Below are positions 32,114 through 38,094 of a stretch of 38,094 nt of DNA, in pieces. Where the stretch lies: positions 1 to 38,094 of the forward strand of contig PAKT01000095.1 of assembly GCA_002710725.1 (NCBI GenBank). Reading direction: 5' to 3'. Below the pieces are notes generated by a model that made no database searches, was not told where the DNA came from, and saw only the letters and a program-made list of their open reading frames with translations. Position 1 is the stretch's first letter. Each line of letters opens with the position of its first letter. Made by a program: the position numbers and the translations under genes. Origin of the DNA: Spongiibacteraceae bacterium. Its GTDB lineage: Bacteria; Pseudomonadota; Gammaproteobacteria; Pseudomonadales; Spongiibacteraceae.

Positions 32114-32626
32114 TTAGTGGCTCCAGAATATATGCACTTCGTCATACGCGGTTTCAATGGTGAAGATATCGCCGCTATATTCCATGTCACGCCCCATTTT
32201 TTCATAGTCGATGTAGTACGCGAGATTTTCGGGAATCTCGCTGGTTTGCTCGGTCAGTTCCTCAGCGTAGTCGGCCAGGGATTTATAGCAGCCGCAATAA
32301 TGGTCTTCGAGTGCTTTTTCGGCATCGCCCAGATCATCGCCGTAATAATTCAGGATTTCCGCGCCCAGCTTGCCGTGTTCTTCGATGAAACAAGCTTTTT
32401 CATGGGCTGACTCTATTCCTTCATACTCTGAAAGGCTGGCCCCTTCAAAACCTTCATAGTCATGAATAGCGAACTCTTCGGAATCCTCTACCGGAGAGCT
32501 TGCCAGTATTTTGTTGATCTCTTCCTGGATTTCTTCAGGGTCAAGAGTAGCGTCAATCCATTTACCGTGAAGGTATCCCGCGTTATAGGCCGCCAGGTCT
32601 GCTACATAGATATTGATATCGCTCAT
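32114..32626 (-). CDS. ardA: Antirestriction protein ArdA
   Basis: A 170-aa very acidic protein with the ArdA signatures DLAAYNAGYLHGKWIDA (10-26) and EEFAIHDYEGFEG (50-62), followed by the domain with EKACFIEEHGKLGAEILNYYGDD. ArdA mimics B-form DNA and blocks type I restriction enzymes, protecting a mobile element entering a new host. The length matches the family. It is transcribed alone, between two hairpin-rich intergenic regions, consistent with early expression from entering DNA. Its presence fits the mobilization genes nearby. Confidence 0.9.
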   Translation of the reverse strand: MSDINIYVADLAAYNAGYLHGKWIDATLDPEEIQEEINKILASSPVEDSEEFAIHDYEGFEGASLSEYEGIESAHEKACFIEEHGKLGAEILNYYGDDLGDAEKALEDHYCGCYKSLADYAEELTEQTSEIPENLAYYIDYEKMGRDMEYSGDIFTIETAYDEVHIFWSH

Positions 32627-32654
32627 TGTCTTTACTCCTTTAAATCGCCTTTAT

Positions 32655-32924
32655 GGGTTTTTGATCAAGCACCGCGTGGTGCGCTGCTCATGAACCCTTG
32701 GCGACTAGGCCGACTAGGCGGGGGTGAAAGAATCCAGAAAAATTGCGGAGGGTCTGTCGTAGCGAATAGCGGCCACGACGGAAACCGTCATTTTTCTTGA
32801 TTCTGAGGGGATGCAATGCCCTTGAACTCTTTTGCTTTTCCGGGGCGTTACGGGGATTCCCCGTTTGAAGGGGTAGAGGAAACTGCCGTCAAGGCAGTTG
32901 GATCGAGGGGAAGGCATTCCCCTC
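32655..32924. other. Second hairpin cluster, upstream of ardA
   Basis: Within the 456-base gap before the attachment site are a long hairpin (GGGTT ... GCACC/GGTGC ... AACCC, 32655-32697), GACGG/CCGTC (32777-32789), ACGGGGA/TCCCCGT (32850-32864), AACTGCC/GGCAGTT (32881-32899) and GAGGGGAA/TTCCCCTC (32905-32924). The style (short G/C stems with GGCA/GCGAA-like loops) matches the array at 24308-24608. No gene is supported here. Such stem-loops could form promoters on single-stranded entering DNA in front of ardA, as known for leading-region genes of some plasmids. Confidence 0.5.
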
Positions 32925-32934
32925 CTAAATTATT

Positions 32935-33024
32935 TTTGCCACAAATTTGCCACAAGGAATTTCAGACCGATTCAGAGAATGGCGGATTCCGGCGGTTTTG
33001 CGTGTGGCAAAAAGTTGTGGCAAA
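32935..33024. repeat. Integrase arm-type site candidates, left group
   Basis: TTTGCCACA occurs at 32935-32943 and 32946-32954 in direct orientation, 11 bases apart, and inverted as TGTGGCAAA at 33003-33011 and 33016-33024. The same 9-mer recurs on the other side of the tRNA fragment. Helical-turn spacing beside a tyrosine integrase is typical of arm-type binding sites. Confidence 0.65.
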
Positions 33025-33082
33025 AATGGCCCCGAAGGGCCATTTCTTTACGTATTATTCCGCTAAGTCATTGAAAATAAAG

Positions 33083-33127
33083 TGGTGACCGCTGAGGGAT
33101 TCGAACCCTCGACCTACTGATTAAAAG
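33083..33127 (-). other. tRNA-Lys (TTT) 3' half, attachment-site core
   Basis: On the minus strand CTTTTAATCAGTAGGTCGAG continues GGTTCGAATCCCTCAGCGGT and CACCA: anticodon loop with TTT, anticodon stem 3' side, T arm and acceptor 3' strand with CCA. The 5' half of the tRNA is absent from the adjoining sequence, so it is not a functional gene. Identity to a tRNA stops at the anticodon loop, a common crossover point for integrases. It is 66 bases from the integrase stop. Confidence 0.85.
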
Positions 33128-33166
33128 ACAGTTTTTAATCCCTTTATTTCTGCGGGTTAACGAGAA

Positions 33167-33186
33167 CTTGCCACAGATTTGCCACA
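33167..33186. repeat. Integrase arm-type site candidates, right group
   Basis: CTTGCCACA (33167-33175, one change) and TTTGCCACA (33178-33186) repeat the left-group 9-mer in direct orientation with the same 11-base step, between the tRNA fragment and the integrase gene. Confidence 0.65.
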
Positions 33187-33193
33187 TGAAAAA

Positions 33194-34363
33194 TCAGGTT
33201 AACAGACGAGAGAGCATTCCCTGGTCGCTATTCTGTTCCTGCTCGACCTTATCAATGAGGTGGCCATAGACATCGAACGTCGTTGAGATATTGCTGTGCC
33301 CCATCAAGGTTTGAATGCGTTTAAGATTTAATCGCTGCTCAATCAGCATAGAGGCGTAGAAATGGCGAAGTGAATAAGGCTTGTATTTGGGACGCTCAAC
33401 AGTCTTTCCGTTTTTAACTATCGTCATCATAAGCCCTGCTTCGATACTTAATGCGCCAAAGCATCGCTTACTCCAATTATTGATACACTGCCATTTTCCA
33501 CCCTTGGTAGGAAATACCAAGTCGTACATATTGGGTGTGGCATGATGGTCTCTATAATGCCTTACCATATCCAGAACATCTGGGCTGATGTCTATAAATC
33601 TCCTTGAGGCACGGGTTTTAGGAACTGAGAGCTTCCCGCAACGCTCTATTGCGCGCTCAACCTGTATGCCGTTTTCTTTGATGTTTTCACCGGCAAGAGC
33701 GAGGTATTCCTGTGGCCGCATCCCTGAATCAATTGCAAGATAAATCATTGGCCGGTAGCGCTCCCACGTTTGTGCCACCTGAGCATTTTTTGAGTTTGCC
33801 AGCCTGTCGGCAGTCTGGAGCATTTCAGTAATTTCGTTAGTAGTGGGGATTTCGACCGGTGTCTTATAACGCGTCGCATTTTGTACCGATACGCCTGCCG
33901 CCACATTATTGTCTATGTAACCACGCAGGCTCATTTCGTTAAGAACGGATTGAAAGCAGGAGAGCACCTTTCTGGCTAGATATCTTGTTTGGGTTCTGAG
34001 CAACCATGATCGGAACTCCACCACATCGGTAGATTTGAGTTCAACCAATCCGCATGGCCATGCGAACCCTTTCATTATCTCAGCGAGATAACAGTAGTTT
34101 TGATAGGTATAGCGCGTTACAGGCTCTCTTCCGCCACGGCCTTCCGTTGCACAAATTTCCAACCATTGATCTATCGCATCCGGCACCGTCATTCCTGATT
34201 TAGAGTTGGTTTTTTCCCAGTCCGACGAGTTTTCACGAAATTCGCGAGCTTCTTTAAGCGTATCAAATGTTTTGAAAGCGTAGCCTGATTTTGTGTGTGG
34301 GGCCGGGTATCTGACCTGGTAGGTCGTTCCTTTTTTACCGGTTCTTTTTCTTATATCGGCCAT
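33194..34363 (-). CDS. Tyrosine recombinase/integrase
   Basis: A 389-aa phage-type integrase. It has an N-terminal arm-binding region, a SAM-like core-binding domain (about 60-155) and a catalytic domain with Arg216 (SGMRPQEY), Lys249, YSLRHFYAS (Arg333; the usual first His is Tyr330), His356 (LMGHSNISTT) and nucleophile Tyr366 (FDVYGHLID). It lies next to the tRNA-Lys 3' half and the TTTGCCACA repeats, so it most likely integrates its element into tRNA-Lys. It follows the Xis-like gene by 17 bases. Confidence 0.95.
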   Translation of the reverse strand: MADIRKRTGKKGTTYQVRYPAPHTKSGYAFKTFDTLKEAREFRENSSDWEKTNSKSGMTVPDAIDQWLEICATEGRGGREPVTRYTYQNYCYLAEIMKGFAWPCGLVELKSTDVVEFRSWLLRTQTRYLARKVLSCFQSVLNEMSLRGYIDNNVAAGVSVQNATRYKTPVEIPTTNEITEMLQTADRLANSKNAQVAQTWERYRPMIYLAIDSGMRPQEYLALAGENIKENGIQVERAIERCGKLSVPKTRASRRFIDISPDVLDMVRHYRDHHATPNMYDLVFPTKGGKWQCINNWSKRCFGALSIEAGLMMTIVKNGKTVERPKYKPYSLRHFYASMLIEQRLNLKRIQTLMGHSNISTTFDVYGHLIDKVEQEQNSDQGMLSRLLT

Positions 34364-34380
34364 GATTCGTCATAGCCTTT

Positions 34381-34653
34381 CTACCGGTGTCCGTCAAACT
34401 TATTCGACAATGATCCTGGTTTAAAATGTGAGTTTCTTTCAGCTTCAACGCGGCACTGCGTATATATCGACACCAGTGTGCCGCGTTCGATTTTCAGTTT
34501 CCCTTCGATAGGGTCCACGAAGAATGGAAGTTTGCGCTTTCCGGTCGCATCGGGCTCCGCTGCCCGTTTGATTTGCCGCTCATTGAGCTCTATACCCATT
34601 GAGGCAAGAACGTCTCTGGCTTCTGATAAGCCAATATATTTTGGTGGCTCCAT
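34381..34653 (-). CDS. Xis-like small DNA-binding protein
   Basis: A 90-aa basic protein: YIGLSEARDVLASMGIELNERQIKRAA ... KLPFFVDPIEGKLKIERGTLVSIY. The helix-turn-helix plus hairpin wing arrangement resembles excisionases and MerR-like recombination directionality factors. ATG 34653 has AAAGG seven bases upstream; the track start is a GTG at 34668 overlapping the previous stop. Being just upstream of int in the same direction supports a role in excision. The family assignment is tentative. Confidence 0.6.
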   Translation of the reverse strand: MEPPKYIGLSEARDVLASMGIELNERQIKRAAEPDATGKRKLPFFVDPIEGKLKIERGTLVSIYTQCRVEAERNSHFKPGSLSNKFDGHR

Positions 34654-34664
34654 AGCACTGCCTT

Positions 34665-34943
34665 TCACATTTCAAAGTCGAGGCAGATCGGTCGATAATG
34701 ATTTGTATCGAATTTCGAGATTCTTTCACCGCTTGGCTTTCTGAGATCGATATGCTCACCATATTCGTTGGTGACTGGTAAAAAAAGCCGCACGCCGGTC
34801 GTAAACTTGGCGTTGTAGTCGTCTCTAAGCACATGAATGTCTGTAACCAGTGCCTGAATAAGCTCGTCCATTGAGACTGTGCCAAGTCCTCGGTACTCGA
34901 TAAGTATGCCAGATTGCCCCTTATTTCTTTTCTTCTTATCCAT
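34665..34943 (-). CDS. Unknown small protein in the int operon
   Basis: A 92-aa protein (MDKKKRNKGQSGILIEYRGLG...) with a mixed helix/strand pattern and no recognised motif. Its stop overlaps the GTG alternative start of the Xis-like gene by 4 nt, so it probably belongs to the xis-int transcription unit. Confidence 0.6.
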   Translation of the reverse strand: MDKKKRNKGQSGILIEYRGLGTVSMDELIQALVTDIHVLRDDYNAKFTTGVRLFLPVTNEYGEHIDLRKPSGERISKFDTNHYRPICLDFEM

Positions 34944-35208
34944 AACTCTATTCTAGGTTGCATTTGGTTAACGAAGGTTTAACAAGGGTCAGTAATGGAT
35001 AGCGCAGATTTTCGCAACAGTCCGTTTCATACCTTTTGATCCCGAACGAACCCGCCTCGACCTGCATTAATCTTGGGTAGCAATTCCCGTTTTTCTTTTC
35101 CTCTTCCTTTTTTCCTCTGCCTGTCAAAGGCCTTAGCCACTGGATGATGATGTGTGGGCCGGGCGTAAAGGCCTTGGCAGTCAGGGCCTTCAGGAAAAGG
35201 AGCCAAAA

Positions 35209-35403
35209 ATGAGAAAGTCCTACACAATCTTTGAACTGCAGTCCTACAGCCTGGGCTCGTTGCAGGCCCTGTTTCGCGCCGAAGCGGACGGGCTGCAAGC
35301 TGCAAAAATGGATCAATCCATCGCCACAGCTAACCTTCATGCCATCAGCGGAGTGATAGAAGCAAAGCGGAAAGCACCCGCGCCAAAGCCGCCTGGATTT
35401 TGA
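35209..35403 (+). CDS. Unknown 64-aa protein
   Basis: A 64-aa protein starting MRKSYTIFELQSYSLGSLQALFRAEADGL, helical, with a Pro-rich tail. ATG 35209 is preceded by AAAAGGAG eight to nine bases upstream, a strong ribosome site, so I prefer it to the track start at 35152. A hairpin terminator follows. The sequence between 34944 and 35208 holds repeated GGCCTT blocks and should contain two divergent promoters. Function unknown. Confidence 0.6.
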   Translation: MRKSYTIFELQSYSLGSLQALFRAEADGLQAAKMDQSIATANLHAISGVIEAKRKAPAPKPPGF

Positions 35404-35419
35404 AAGTAATCAACCTGCT

Positions 35420-35446
35420 GGCCGCTAGCTAATAAAGCTGGCGGCC
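35420..35446. terminator. Bidirectional terminator between the 64-aa gene and hipA
   Basis: GGCCGCTAGCT (35420-35430) pairs with AGCTGGCGGCC (35436-35446) over 11 bp with one T-G pair and a 5-base loop, followed by TCTTTAT. It lies between the two stop codons (35403 and 35450). Confidence 0.75.
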
Positions 35447-35449
35447 TCT

Positions 35450-36709
35450 TTATCGCTCAATCGCAAATGGGTTTAAAAACTGTCTACCCCAAAAGAGCTT
35501 CTTATCGACTTCACTGAGCTCAGCCTCATCGCAGACTTCATCCCAGTGTTTTTCAATAATGGCCTGCTGATGATCAAATAGCGTCGATGCTTCCTCTTCA
35601 GATACCAGAAAATTATGAGCGGCTTCCCTGCAGCTTTTAAGCTGACTTAGCCTGTTATCACCGGATATCAGCATGGCTTGTGTCGCTTCATTGCCGGTTC
35701 GCCCTTGAGGGCAGATATCGTAGGCAGGAGTTAATGCCAGCCTATGACCATCCCAGAACGCGGCATGGTTGCGGGCATGATCATCGGTGTTACCACACAG
35801 GATATTAAAGACCAGACGGGCATACAGCTCTTGAAGCGTATCCTTCGGATCGCTGAACCTGCGGCGAATGATTTCTGCGAGCGTTTCATAGCTTGCATAG
35901 CGCGCCATCATGTCATCCAGCCCGAACAGCGTAAGTGCCGAGACCATTGCCTTGCGTGACCATCCGGCCCCCTTGGGCAGCCGGTCAAAGCGCTCAATAA
36001 GAAGCACTTCTTTGTTGGCCGCTTTCACCAGCTTTACCGGCGCGACATCAAGCCCCGCAAGCGCGGCAAGCCGCATCGCGATGAACTCTGCTTTTACAAC
36101 GCTGTAAAGATCAGCACTTGATGAAAACTTGGCAACGTATTTTTTACCCTGGTCCTGTATCAGTGCTTTGGGGCGTGCTCCCCCGATAGAACTGCCATGA
36201 AACAGCGCCTGATCGAGCTCGGGCGTGAGGGGCACGCCTTTCTCCACCCGCGCAGCGGACTCAATCAGCTCTTCCATGCTGACGTTATTCGCTGAGCGCG
36301 GTACGTATTCTGTAGGAGAGCGCTGAAAATCAAGTGCGCCAATACGGTCGGAGCCGGATTCCAGTAAATAGGTCAGTTCACCCAGTTCGGCAGTATCTGT
36401 TCCTGCGCCTTTTAGCCCCAGCTTTTTGTTGATGATTACACGCCGCCCCCATGCATCGGGTGCGGCATCACGGATGCAACCAGGCATGGATAAGCCATCA
36501 AGCAAGGGGAGTATTCCCTGCTTTAATGGAAGTTCCGGCTCATAAATGGAAATCGCGGGCTTACTATCACGAACCCGTTCAAGATAACTCTTACCGTAGT
36601 TGAACAGGACATTACCGTTATCGGCTTCAAGCCGTCCGGCAACGACGGGTTCGGTTTCTTCCGGCAACCATATCCAAACAAAAGCCTCGTTATCAGCACT
36701 AGAAGTCAT
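35450..36709 (-). CDS. hipA: HipA-family serine/threonine kinase toxin
   Basis: A 419-aa HipA-type kinase. An N-terminal HipA domain (GRLEADNGNVLFNYGKSYLE) is followed by the Gly-rich loop SSIGGARPKALI (173-184), YVAKFSS (Lys194 binds ATP), LLIERFDR, the catalytic NILCGNTDDHARNHAAF (302-318; Asp309 and Asn314) and LTPAYDI (Asp331, metal). HipA toxins phosphorylate a translation target, classically glutamyl-tRNA synthetase, and cause dormancy. All key residues are present, so it is probably active. It overlaps the HipB-like gene by 11 nt and ends at a strong terminator. Confidence 0.9.
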   Translation of the reverse strand: MTSSADNEAFVWIWLPEETEPVVAGRLEADNGNVLFNYGKSYLERVRDSKPAISIYEPELPLKQGILPLLDGLSMPGCIRDAAPDAWGRRVIINKKLGLKGAGTDTAELGELTYLLESGSDRIGALDFQRSPTEYVPRSANNVSMEELIESAARVEKGVPLTPELDQALFHGSSIGGARPKALIQDQGKKYVAKFSSSADLYSVVKAEFIAMRLAALAGLDVAPVKLVKAANKEVLLIERFDRLPKGAGWSRKAMVSALTLFGLDDMMARYASYETLAEIIRRRFSDPKDTLQELYARLVFNILCGNTDDHARNHAAFWDGHRLALTPAYDICPQGRTGNEATQAMLISGDNRLSQLKSCREAAHNFLVSEEEASTLFDHQQAIIEKHWDEVCDEAELSEVDKKLFWGRQFLNPFAIER

Positions 36710-37037
36710 CGCGCACCACCTTTGTGGTTTTGCGGACGGATTTCGGTAGGAGAGCGAGCTTGTCCTTTACCTGGCCAAGCTGTTTTGAGAGTGCGAGCTC
36801 ATCGGCTTCAAAGAGTGTGACCCCGACAATCGTGGCCACCTCGAATACAACCCCGATTTCGCACTTCATATCTCCCTTTTCGATCCTTTGTAATAGCCCA
36901 CGGGAAATTCCGGCGCGATCAGCGACCTCCTGTACTGTGAACTTCCGTTCGGTCCGTGCTTCGCGGATCAATAAGCCAAGAAGAGAGACCGCTTCGCGGC
37001 TATAGCGAGAATATGTGCGCGTTACTGATTTAGGCAT
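36699..37037 (-). CDS. hipB: HipB-like XRE-family antitoxin/repressor
   Basis: A 112-aa protein with an XRE helix-turn-helix: LIREARTERKFTVQEVADRAGISRGLLQRIEKGD (about 22-55), plus a C-terminal extension (QLGQVKDKLALLPKSVRKTTKVV) that may contact HipA. Overlap of 11 nt with hipA indicates a toxin-antitoxin unit in which HipB neutralises HipA and represses the shared promoter. Confidence 0.85.
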   Translation of the reverse strand: MPKSVTRTYSRYSREAVSLLGLLIREARTERKFTVQEVADRAGISRGLLQRIEKGDMKCEIGVVFEVATIVGVTLFEADELALSKQLGQVKDKLALLPKSVRKTTKVVRDDF

Positions 37038-37057
37038 AGACTTACTTTGTTTCGTAT

Positions 37058-37076
37058 ATAGCCCATAAGGGCCTAT
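37058..37076. promoter_or_regulatory. Candidate HipB operator
   Basis: ATAGCCC ATAA GGGCCTAT is an imperfect inverted repeat (one bulged C) between the predicted -10 and the hipB start, in the right place for autorepression. It does not match the classical E. coli HipB operator, and no binding data exist. Confidence 0.35.
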
Positions 37077-37095
37077 TGTGACTCATATACTAATC

Positions 37096-37125
37096 ATAAT
37101 AGTGTGCTTTTGCCCACTTCGTCAA
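37096..37125 (-). promoter_or_regulatory. Promoter of hipBA
   Basis: On the minus strand TTGACG (37125-37120) and TATTAT (37101-37096) are separated by 18 bases, close to the sigma-70 consensus, about 59 bases upstream of the hipB start. Confidence 0.6.
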
Positions 37126-37238
37126 CTTAAAAATGATCTATAAAAAGAGCATGTGGCCTTAATATGATCCATATATAGACCATATTTCAAGTGGAAAGCC
37201 GGTTGAGCGCCGTCACGTCGCGCATCCATGTGCAATTA

Positions 37239-37324
37239 TCAGGTTTTGTAGCGGTTGTTTATTCGCATCATATTGGGAAATCCATCAAAACGATGGATAT
37301 TTCAATATGAAACAGAAAACCTGA
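37239..37324. repeat. Nested inverted repeat upstream of the recombinase unit
   Basis: The outer arms TCAGGTTTT (37239-37247) and AAAACCTGA (37316-37324) are perfect. Inside are CATATTG (37269-37275)/CAATATG (37303-37309) and ATCCATC (37280-37286)/GATGGAT (37292-37298) around AAAAC. It lies in the 448-base gap between hipB and the 56-aa gene, which holds no other gene. It could be a recombination site for the serine recombinase, a regulator site or a folded transcript. Confidence 0.6.
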
Positions 37325-37436
37325 AAGAATCTTCCCCCTCTCAGACTCTTTTATGAGCCATTTTGATAAGCTGGATTCGCCTCCTTGCCAATGCCACTAA
37401 TTTACGGAGGTCCCGATAGAGCGCAGCCGCGACTCG

Positions 37437-37458
37437 CGATGATGCCGCGAGGCTTGGC
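37437..37458 (+). repeat. Leader motif copy C
   Basis: CGATGATGCCGCGAGGCTTG plus GC matches 20 of the 22 core bases of copy A. It sits about 28 bases before the start of the 56-aa gene at 37486, the same type of position as copies A and B. Confidence 0.65.
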
Positions 37459-37485
37459 CCTACAGCCATCCCGTAGTCTGGCTGC

Positions 37486-37656
37486 ATGGAGCGTTCAAAG
37501 AAAAATCAGACAGCGACAGCGCAGCATTCACCGGAGCTGATAGCCCTGGTCAAACTGCTAGCGCGGGCGGCAGCGGAGAGCGATCACAAAGCCTCCGGCG
37601 AGGCCCTTGATCAATCGTCGCACGAACATCGCCAGAATGGCGAGGAGTCTGCATGA
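37486..37656 (+). CDS. 56-aa protein translationally coupled to the serine recombinase
   Basis: This is too short for the track. It starts MERSKKNQTATAQHSPELIALVKLLARAAAES and ends HRQNGEESA, with a central helix. Its stop overlaps the recombinase start (ATGA), and GAGGAG just before serves the recombinase. Short proteins of this style appear upstream of large serine recombinases in alphaproteobacterial elements as I recall; function unknown. Confidence 0.7.
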   Translation: MERSKKNQTATAQHSPELIALVKLLARAAAESDHKASGEALDQSSHEHRQNGEESA

Positions 37657-38094
37657 CACGCTCACAAGCAAATATCGCGATCTACGCGCGTTACTCAACC
37701 GATATGCAAAGTCAGGCCTCGATTGAGGATCAAGTTCGCCTTTGTACCGAGCGGGCTGAGCGCGAAGGCTGGACTATCGTTCAAATCTATACCGATCACG
37801 GCCTGTCTGGGGCAAGCATGATGCGCCCTGGCATTCAGGCGCTCATGCAGGATGCCCAAAGCGGCAAGTTCGATATTGTCCTGGCTGAGGCACTGGATCG
37901 ACTTTCGCGCGATCAGGAGGATATCGCCGGAATTCACAAGCGCCTGAGCTTTGCCAATGTCCAGATGGTTACCCTGTCCGAGGGTGAAATCTCCCATCTT
38001 CACATCGGCCTGAAAGGCACGATGAATGCCTTGTTCTTAAAAGACCTTGCCGATAAAACCCGTCGCGGCCTGCGCGGTCGTGTTGAAGCTGGTA
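37653..38094 (+). CDS. Large serine recombinase/resolvase, truncated by window end
   Basis: Not in the track because it runs off the edge. The visible 147 residues are a serine-recombinase catalytic domain: AIYARYSTDMQSQASIEDQV (Ser15 as nucleophile), IYTDHGLSG, AEALDRLSRDQEDIAGI and KGTMNALFLKDLADKTRRGL at the start of the E-helix/recombinase domain. The KTRRGLRGRVEAG wording is typical of large serine integrases with a recombinase and zinc-ribbon domain downstream. It may move its own element or a cassette; attachment sites usually lie close to the gene start. Confidence 0.95.
   Translation, partial: MTRSQANIAIYARYSTDMQSQASIEDQVRLCTERAEREGWTIVQIYTDHGLSGASMMRPGIQALMQDAQSGKFDIVLAEALDRLSRDQEDIAGIHKRLSFANVQMVTLSEGEISHLHIGLKGTMNALFLKDLADKTRRGLRGRVEAG

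Noticed and set aside
32816-33088. 90-codon plus ORF before the attachment site
   Set aside because: It runs through hairpins, arm-type repeats and into the tRNA fragment, so it is not a plausible gene.
33083-33127. Complete tRNA-Lys gene
   Set aside because: Only the 3' half is present; the D arm and 5' acceptor strand are missing.
34948-35340. Minus-strand ORFs of 130 and 92 codons
   Set aside because: They overlap each other and the better supported 64-aa plus gene, and have no motif or ribosome site.
1-38094. CRISPR array
   Set aside because: No regular repeat-spacer pattern and no cas genes were seen. The repeated elements found are hairpins, arm-type sites and leader motifs.

Overview
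The window looks like the chromosome of a Gram-negative proteobacterium, probably an environmental (perhaps marine) gammaproteobacterium. The left arm has a TonB-dependent receptor, a lipoprotein-type penicillin/AHL acylase and a cytochrome P450. From about 9.1 kb onward it is a mosaic of mobile elements. The relaxase, coupling-protein and small accessory genes there resemble alphaproteobacterial mobilizable elements. Taxonomy is inferred from gene types only.

Left arm (1-8.77 kb): an ISL3-type transposase fragment, a penicillin-amidase-family acylase lipoprotein, then a compact minus-strand operon read YtfJ-like thioredoxin-fold protein > cytochrome P450 > TonB-dependent receptor > DUF4345 membrane protein. 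A TetR regulator is divergent from it, which suggests ligand-controlled uptake and oxidation of a hydrophobic substrate.

Defence block (9.1-21.6 kb): one minus-strand operon reads HTH protein > Mrr-type endonuclease > MmeI-like DNA methyltransferase with a degenerate nuclease domain > SF2 helicase > GIY-YIG nuclease > Drt3a-like reverse transcriptase > Drt3b-like reverse transcriptase > a short putative ncRNA. Junctions are overlapping or nearly so, with three successive 8-nt overlaps. The ncRNA candidate carries an ACACACACA tract and ends in a clear terminator. This matches a DRT3 anti-phage system (two reverse transcriptases plus an ncRNA with an AC-repeat template), here physically and translationally fused to a restriction-modification-like module. 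A TM0106-type RecB/RNase H nuclease gene diverges from the operon. This composite operon is the most interesting object in the window.

Mobilization block (21.6-32.7 kb): a HicB-like protein, an unknown small gene, a MOBP-type relaxase and a MobC-like accessory gene, then a run of about nine hairpins (candidate oriT/leading region). Next come a soluble VirD4/TraG coupling protein flanked by two small paralogs sharing a YLGGSTIL motif, a lipoprotein, an ankyrin protein, an unknown protein, a membrane/J-domain/zinc-ribbon operon and the antirestriction gene ardA. No mating-pair genes are seen, so the element is probably mobilizable rather than self-transmissible. Two further hairpin clusters flank ardA.

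Integration block (32.9-38.1 kb): a 45-bp tRNA-Lys 3' half, with candidate integrase arm-type repeats (TTTGCCACA) on both sides, sits next to a tyrosine integrase and a small Xis-like gene. Two or three small unknown genes, a HipBA toxin-antitoxin pair, a nested inverted repeat, a 56-aa protein and the start of a large serine recombinase follow. Arm sites on both sides of the tRNA fragment suggest an attP-like junction or two elements in tandem.
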